37,259 bases of DNA from Planctomycetota bacterium. GTDB lineage: Bacteria; Planctomycetota; UBA1135; UBA2386. This document shows, piece after piece, positions 32,846-37,259 of the stretch. The stretch's first letter is position 1, and every line of letters starts with the position of its first letter. The position numbers and the translations under genes are program-made. Location of the stretch: NCBI GenBank assembly GCA_028281765.1, contig JANQJF010000010.1, positions 1 to 37,259 on the forward strand, given 5' to 3'. The notes beneath the pieces were generated by a model, which worked only from the letters and a program-made list of their open reading frames with translations, ran no database searches and had not been told where the DNA came from.

Positions 32846-34009
32846 CTACGAGATCGCAGCGCGATAGATCGCAGCCAATCGCTCGCCCTGCCGCTCCGCG
32901 CCGTATTCCCGCTCGATGTGCGCACGAACCGCTTCGCACCGATCGGGCCACGCACTCACATCCGTGAGTAGCGCCCGAAGCTTCGAGGCGATCCCGTTCG
33001 AGTCACGCTCCGCAGAGAGCAGCTCTCGCCCCGCCGAGCCGAGCACTTCCGGGATGTCCGCATGCGTCGTGCTGACGACCGGCATCCCCGTCGCGGCCAT
33101 CTCGAGGATCGTCACCGGCGCGCCGCCCTCGGAGTCTCCGTCCTCGGCAGTGACGCTCGGCGACAAGAACACGTGGTGCCGATACGCCTCCTCGAGGAGC
33201 CTCGCATGCGGCTGGAACCCGAGCTGTCGCACGGCGAGTCCGGACGCGTCGATCGCGGCGAGAATCTTCGCCTTCTCGCGCTGGCGGCGCGGCTCGTTCG
33301 AGGCGTCGCCGATCACGGACACTTCGAGGTCGACGTCTTCGCGCAGCGCACCGAGCGCCTCGATCGCGTACGGGATGCCCTTCTTCTCGGTGAACGTGCC
33401 GGCGATCAGCACACGCAGCGGCTCGCCTTCATTCCACGCGCGCGCGCGGAACGGCAGGCGGTCGAGTTCGATGCCGAGGTGGTGCACCACGATCTTGCGC
33501 GGATCACATCCGAGCGCCTCGATGGAACTCGCGAGGTGCGGCCCCTCGGCCAACACCCGGTCCACACCCGCGAACATCTCCTGGTAGCGCTGCTGCCAAA
33601 CCGGGTCGTGGCGCGGCAGATACGACGCATCCTGACCGTAGAACGTGACGACGTGCCCGAGACCGAGTCGCCGCGCGGCGTGGCAGTCCGTCCAGCCGAT
33701 GTGGCCGAAGTGCGAGTGCAGGACCCGCGCGTCGTGGGCCTTCGCGATGCGACCGAGATGTCCGAGTTCGCGGCGCAGGCCGGCCTTGCGCACGACCCGG
33801 TCGAGGCGCCAGCGCCACGGCGAGTCCGCCAGCGCGTGCAGGTGTTCGACCGGGAACTGATCGAGGTTCTCGGTCGAGCCGCAAACCACGTGGCTCTCGA
33901 CATCGGCGGGCAGATGCCGCACCTGCGTGTGCATCCACGTCTGGGTCTGTGGCAGCCAGCTCGGCGCGCTGTGCAGCACGCAGAGCGTGTCGGTCGAAAC
34001 CGCGCTCAT
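32846..34009 (-). CDS. Glycosyltransferase family 4 protein
   Basis: A 387-residue GT-B enzyme that transfers a sugar from a nucleotide donor to a growing glycan. The N-terminal half is a Glyco_trans_4-like domain (LCVLHSAPSWLPQTQTW, HSHFGHIGWTD, YGQDASYLPRHD). The C-terminal half is the glycosyl transferases group 1 domain (LRVLIAGTFTEKKGIPYAIEAL; GGAPVTILEMAATGMPVVST, holding the family's conserved Glu; FLSPSVTAEDGDSEG). The ATG at 34009 overlaps the aminotransferase stop by 4 nt (ATGA), indicating translational coupling. A longer frame to 34369 lies wholly inside the aminotransferase gene and is rejected. The pair suggests polysaccharide, capsule or glycolipid assembly. Confidence 0.92.
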   Translation of the reverse strand: MSAVSTDTLCVLHSAPSWLPQTQTWMHTQVRHLPADVESHVVCGSTENLDQFPVEHLHALADSPWRWRLDRVVRKAGLRRELGHLGRIAKAHDARVLHSHFGHIGWTDCHAARRLGLGHVVTFYGQDASYLPRHDPVWQQRYQEMFAGVDRVLAEGPHLASSIEALGCDPRKIVVHHLGIELDRLPFRARAWNEGEPLRVLIAGTFTEKKGIPYAIEALGALREDVDLEVSVIGDASNEPRRQREKAKILAAIDASGLAVRQLGFQPHARLLEEAYRHHVFLSPSVTAEDGDSEGGAPVTILEMAATGMPVVSTTHADIPEVLGSAGRELLSAERDSNGIASKLRALLTDVSAWPDRCEAVRAHIEREYGAERQGERLAAIYRAAIS

Positions 34010-35193
34010 GACGCCGCGCCGAGCGCGCGGCGGACCGCGACCACGACATCCTCGACGTCGTCGTAGGTGAGCGCTGGCGACAGGGGCAGGCTGACGGTCT
34101 GCCGCCCGATGCGAGCAGCGTGCGGACAGTCGTCCGGGCTCCATCCCAGATGCTGACGGTAGAACTCGTGCTCCGGCAGGCTCACGTAGTGCACTCCGAC
34201 GCCGATGTTCTGCACCGTCATCGCGCGCAGGAACTCGTCGCGAGACAGACCGCAGCGATCCTTGTCGACGAGCACCGTGTAGAGGTGCAAGGCGTGCCGA
34301 TCGCTCCCGAACGGGGACGCCGGCAACTCGAGCGGCAGTTCGCCAAAGGCGGTGTCGTAGCGTCGCCACACGTCTTCACGCAGCTGCCACGCCTCGTCGA
34401 CGCGTCGCAGTTGATGGATACCGAGCGACGACTGCAGGTCGGTCATGTTGCACTTGAAGCCGGCCTCGGTGACCTGGTAGTGCTCGTAGCCGTCGTCCCC
34501 GAACCGCTTCCACGCATCCCGACTCAGCCCGTGCAGCGCCAGCGTCTTGATCCGCGCCGCGAGCTCGGGGCTGCGCGAGACGACCATGCCGCCCTCGGCC
34601 GTGCACACGTTCTTCGTCGCGTAGAACGAGAAGCAGCCGAAGTCCCCGAAGGTGCCAGCGTGCTGTCCCTTGTAGGTCGTCTCGATCGCGTGGGCGCAAT
34701 CCTCGATCAACAGCAAATCGTGGCGACGCACGATCGCGAGGATCTCGTCCATCGCGCACGCGCGCCCGGCGAAGTGCACGATCACCAGTGCCTTGGTCTT
34801 CTCGGTGATCTGCGCTTCGATCGATGCCGGGTCGATGTTCATCGTCCGCGGATCGACGTCCGCGAGCACGGGCACGGCACCGGCGTGCAGGATCGCGTTG
34901 GTGGTCGCGCAGAAGGTCAGCGGCGTGGTGATGACCTCGTCGCCCGATCCGACACCGCTCGCAATCAGAGCGAGCATCAGCGCGGAGGTGCACGAGCTGA
35001 CCGCGACCGCCGACTCGACTCCGACATACTCCGCGAACTCACGCTCGAATTGCGCGGTCTTCGGCCCGGTGCCGATCCAGCGCGATCGCAGCGTCGCGAC
35101 GACCTCGTCGATCTCGTCGGTCTGGATGTCCGGCTGCCCGAACACGAGCATCGACGAACGAACGGGGGTCAGCGTCTGGGTCGGGGTGGTCAT
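34006..35193 (-). CDS. DegT/DnrJ/EryC1/StrS-family PLP-dependent sugar aminotransferase
   Basis: A 395-residue enzyme that would transfer an amino group to a nucleotide-linked keto-sugar. Family motifs are intact: WIGTGPKTAQFEREFAEYVG, a phosphate-binding SSCTSALMLAL, LTFCATTNAI, Asp165 in LIEDCAHAI for the PLP pyridine nitrogen, and the Schiff-base Lys194 in FSFYATKNVCTAEGGM. The C-terminal SLPLSP segment is also typical. I keep the ATG at 35193; an ATG 14 codons downstream (35151) is also possible. It is the first gene of a two-gene unit with the GT4 enzyme, so the product is probably an amino sugar used in surface glycan synthesis. Closest roles are ArnB/PseC-like; the sequence does not identify the sugar. 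Confidence 0.93.
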   Translation of the reverse strand: MTTPTQTLTPVRSSMLVFGQPDIQTDEIDEVVATLRSRWIGTGPKTAQFEREFAEYVGVESAVAVSSCTSALMLALIASGVGSGDEVITTPLTFCATTNAILHAGAVPVLADVDPRTMNIDPASIEAQITEKTKALVIVHFAGRACAMDEILAIVRRHDLLLIEDCAHAIETTYKGQHAGTFGDFGCFSFYATKNVCTAEGGMVVSRSPELAARIKTLALHGLSRDAWKRFGDDGYEHYQVTEAGFKCNMTDLQSSLGIHQLRRVDEAWQLREDVWRRYDTAFGELPLELPASPFGSDRHALHLYTVLVDKDRCGLSRDEFLRAMTVQNIGVGVHYVSLPEHEFYRQHLGWSPDDCPHAARIGRQTVSLPLSPALTYDDVEDVVVAVRRALGAAS

Positions 35194-35485
35194 CGGATCG
35201 CTTGGCCCGGAGGTGGCCCGCTGACCGATTCATCGACACTTCGAGAGGGTCGACCTGAGGAGACCGAACGCCCCCGATTCCAGGGCCGCGCCGTCCCAGG
35301 AACGCCCTTGGCACGGGCGAGATCGCTCGATTCGGGCCTCGGATCCCGTTCCGGTCGACCGCACTCAATACCGCCCCATTTTAGTCCCATCTCGATCCGG
35401 GACGTCTGGGTGGTATCCTTCCTGAGCCTGACACCTCTTGGATCCGAAACAACGTGACCGGGGCTCTGCCCCCGCCTGACCACCC
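35194..35485. promoter_or_regulatory. Divergent promoter region of the glycan locus
   Basis: A 292-nt gap between the aminotransferase and radical SAM genes, which are transcribed apart. GGGGC-TCT-GCCCC (35460-35472) forms a short perfect hairpin 13 nt before the radical SAM start and could affect its translation. TATCCT near 35415 is a possible -10 element without a good -35. Nothing else is recognisable. Confidence 0.35.
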
Positions 35486-36889
35486 ATGCTGCCGGAATTG
35501 ATCGCACCGCCGCTCGACAAGCGGCTCAAGGTCCTGCTCGTCAACCCAGGACCAGAACCAGCACCGGGCGACCGCAACCTTCCGATGGGGTTGCTCGCGC
35601 TGGCCGCGACGACGCGCACCGAACACGACGTGCGCATTCGCGACTGGATCTACGAGCGCTTCGACGACGAGGAGTTCCTGCAAGACATCGTCGACGAGGA
35701 GTACGACGTCGTCGGACTCACGTCGATGACGTGGCAGATCCACCGCGCCTACGAGCTGCTCGAGAAGATCAAGAAGGCGCGGCCCGAAGCCGTCACGATC
35801 ATGGGCGGCATCCACCCGTCGTACATGCCGCAAGAGGCATTCGACACGGGCAACGTCGACTTCATCTGCAACGGTGAAGGCGAAGCGACCTTCCTCGAGT
35901 TCCTCCGCGTGCACTTCAGCGGTGGCGACGTGACGCAGGTCAAGGGCATGTGGCTCAAGGACGAGACCGGCAAGGCATTCCAGACGCCCAAGCGCGAACT
36001 CGTCGACTTGTCGAAGCTGCCGCCCCCTGCGCGCGACCTGATGCCGATCAAGCCGACGCTCGACGATGGCTCGCCGAACCCCGAGTTCAACGACATGGGC
36101 GGCGTGATGTTCTCACGCGGCTGCTCGGCCAATTGTGACTTCTGCGCGTCGCCGACGTTCTGGCGCCGCAACGTCCGCTTCCGCACCGTCGACCAGATGG
36201 TCGGCGAGGTCGAGGACATCCAGAAGACCTACGGCGTCTCGGCCTTCGGCATCCACGACGACATCTTCACCGCGAATCGCAAGGTGCTCTACGAGTTCTG
36301 CGAACGCGTGAAGCCGCTGCGGATCACCTACACGTGCCTCGCTCGCGTCGACCAGATGGATCACGAGAAGCTGGTCAAGATGAAGGAGTCCGGCTGCGTG
36401 CTGATCTCCTACGGCGTCGAATCGGGCAACGAGGACATCCTCGAGATCGAGAACAAGAACCAGAAGCTCGACAAGGTGAAGAAGATCTTCGCCCTGCACA
36501 ACGAGGAGAAGGTCCCGGTCTGCGCACTGCTGATCGTCGGCCACATCGGCGAAACCGTCGGTGCGCTGCAGGACACGTACGACTTGATCAAGGAGATCAA
36601 GCCGACGTGGGCCCTTTGCCAGTTCATGAGCCCGTATCCGGGGACCGCGCTGCACTTCAACGGCATCGCATCGCGGACCGGTGAGGTGCTGACGTGGGAC
36701 TGGAAGGACTACGTCCACCAGGACAAGCCGATCTACGTACCCAAGGATCTGACTCCGGAGTTGATGCTGGAGTGGCGGGACAAGATCCGGAGTCTGAATC
36801 CGCCGAATCCGGAGGTCATTCTGAACGAGTGGACTTCGACGTATCTGTGGAAGCAGAGCGCTCCGGATTACGAGGAGAAGACCGCCTAG
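35486..36889 (+). CDS. B12-binding domain radical SAM protein
   Basis: A 467-residue protein. Residues about 14-150 form an N-terminal cobalamin-binding-type Rossmann domain (LKVLLVNPGPEP, VVGLTSMTWQIHRAYELLEK, TIMGGIHPSYMPQEA, NGEGE). Residues about 205-400 are the radical SAM core, with the 4Fe-4S ligands Cys213, Cys217 and Cys220 in RGCSANCDFC, then FGIHDDIFTANR and YGVESGNEDIL. Members catalyse radical methylations, cyclisations or rearrangements using SAM, often on lipids, tetrapyrroles or natural products (BchE/HpnJ/HpnP-like). The substrate cannot be deduced. Divergence from the aminotransferase and GT4 genes hints at modification of a surface glycan or lipid. The ATG at 35486 has no clear ribosome-binding site. 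Confidence 0.93.
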   Translation: MLPELIAPPLDKRLKVLLVNPGPEPAPGDRNLPMGLLALAATTRTEHDVRIRDWIYERFDDEEFLQDIVDEEYDVVGLTSMTWQIHRAYELLEKIKKARPEAVTIMGGIHPSYMPQEAFDTGNVDFICNGEGEATFLEFLRVHFSGGDVTQVKGMWLKDETGKAFQTPKRELVDLSKLPPPARDLMPIKPTLDDGSPNPEFNDMGGVMFSRGCSANCDFCASPTFWRRNVRFRTVDQMVGEVEDIQKTYGVSAFGIHDDIFTANRKVLYEFCERVKPLRITYTCLARVDQMDHEKLVKMKESGCVLISYGVESGNEDILEIENKNQKLDKVKKIFALHNEEKVPVCALLIVGHIGETVGALQDTYDLIKEIKPTWALCQFMSPYPGTALHFNGIASRTGEVLTWDWKDYVHQDKPIYVPKDLTPELMLEWRDKIRSLNPPNPEVILNEWTSTYLWKQSAPDYEEKTA

Positions 36890-36934
36890 CCTCGCTACGC
36901 CGAATTCTCCGGCCCTGCCCCACGGCGCAGGTAA

Positions 36935-37052
36935 TCGCGAAGCGACTTGACTAAGCGCGCGCAGCGCGCGGCTGCCTAGTCCGCGTAGCGGACGGCTGCC
37001 TAAGGGAGCGGAGCGACCAGCTGCCTAAGCGAGCGAAGCGAGCGGTTGCCTA
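36935..37052 (+). repeat. Array of five palindromic units with a TGCCTA tail, forward orientation
   Basis: Downstream of the radical SAM gene, TGCCTA occurs at 36973, 36997, 37022 and 37047, with a degenerate TGACTA at 36948, i.e. every 24-25 bp. Each unit contains the octamer GCGNAGCG (36937, 36959, 36983, 37008 and 37033), where N is A, C, T, G and A. Flanks of the octamer differ between units and in some form perfect arms (GTCCGC-GTA-GCGGAC). No coding frame is credible across it. Confidence 0.85.
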
Positions 37053-37166
37053 GTGGCTACGCTGGGGGCGTCCGCAGGCGTGGACCATCCACTGCCGTGT
37101 GGCGTTCGTAGTCGCGAAGCGGGTACGCATTCCGATGGGCACCCTGCACACCTCCGTGCACACCGA

Positions 37167-37259
37167 GGCGCCGCTTCGCGGCGCCCGTGGTCTAGGCAGT
37201 CGCGCGCTCCGCGCGCTTAGGCAGCTGGTCGCTACGCTCCCTTAGGCAGTCGCTCGCTG
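37167..37259 (-). repeat. Opposed half of the palindromic array, reaching the window edge
   Basis: The complementary motif TAGGCA lies at 37193, 37218 and 37243, again 25 bp apart, and the last unit is cut by the window end. Unit cores reappear from the left half in reverse orientation (AGGGAGCGTAGCGACCAGC, and an AGCGCGCG type). A perfect 8-bp stem, GGCGCCGC-TTC-GCGGCGCC (37167-37185), closes the inner edge. The 37053-37166 centre holds one more GCGAAGCG (37114), a duplicated TGCACACC and no gene. Confidence 0.8.

Noticed and set aside
34010..34369. Upstream extension of the glycosyltransferase frame
   Set aside because: Lies wholly inside the aminotransferase gene in another frame; the ATGA overlap start at 34009 fits the family N-terminus.
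36935..37259. CRISPR array
   Set aside because: The constant part is only 6-8 bp, the period is 25 bp, the cores are palindromic and recurrent, and the array reverses orientation; no cas genes.

Overview
The window is high-GC DNA that reads as a chromosomal segment of a planctomycete. Taxonomy is inferred from content alone: ECF sigma factors fused to membrane and extracytoplasmic domains, a sulfatase plus a sulfatase-like lipoprotein, a Kelch/sodium-symporter fusion, FG-GAP/ASPIC and Kelch proteins sharing a C-terminal Cys/Gly module, pilin-like proteins, and few recognisable Shine-Dalgarno sequences. I saw no tRNA, rRNA, CRISPR array, transposase or phage gene. Most long overlapping ORFs are GC-driven shadows.

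Layout. 1-4440 (minus) is a type IV pilin-like operon: two tandem PilX-like paralogues whose central linkers are unrelated but both tryptophan-periodic, then a PilW-like prepilin and a partial prepilin. A two-CHASE3 hybrid histidine kinase (4635-7070) diverges from it. An FKBP-type lipoprotein follows, then on the minus strand an ECF sigma factor with one membrane span and two pilin-like domains. 10376-16300 holds an ASPIC/FG-GAP protein facing an NHL propeller, which overlaps by 4 nt a Kelch/SSS symporter. 16304-18523 is a three-domain fusion (two alpha/beta hydrolases and a methyltransferase) behind a signal peptide. 18704-19612 is a predicted surface beta-barrel protein. 19618-25652 (minus) may be one long transcript: Kelch protein, degenerate sulfatase, YihY/BrkB membrane protein and a carboxypeptidase-regulatory-repeat protein, interrupted by a 94-bp imperfect inverted repeat.

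25891-30527 (plus) couples a second membrane-anchored ECF sigma factor to a secreted sulfatase with an intact formylglycine motif. A secreted propeller protein and a LysR regulator are divergent at about 31.8 kb. 32846-36889 is a polysaccharide-type locus: DegT/DnrJ aminotransferase overlapping a GT4 glycosyltransferase, divergent from a B12-binding radical SAM protein. The last 325 bases are a mosaic of short palindromic units in two opposed orientations.

Two themes link the genes: envelope sensing by one-piece membrane-tethered regulators, and secreted propeller, sulfatase and FG-GAP proteins carrying a common C-terminal module. The strongest candidates for something undescribed are the paired pilin-like paralogues with exchanged Trp-periodic linkers, the sigma factor carrying duplicated pilin-like domains, the signal-peptide-bearing hydrolase/hydrolase/methyltransferase, and the terminal palindromic array.
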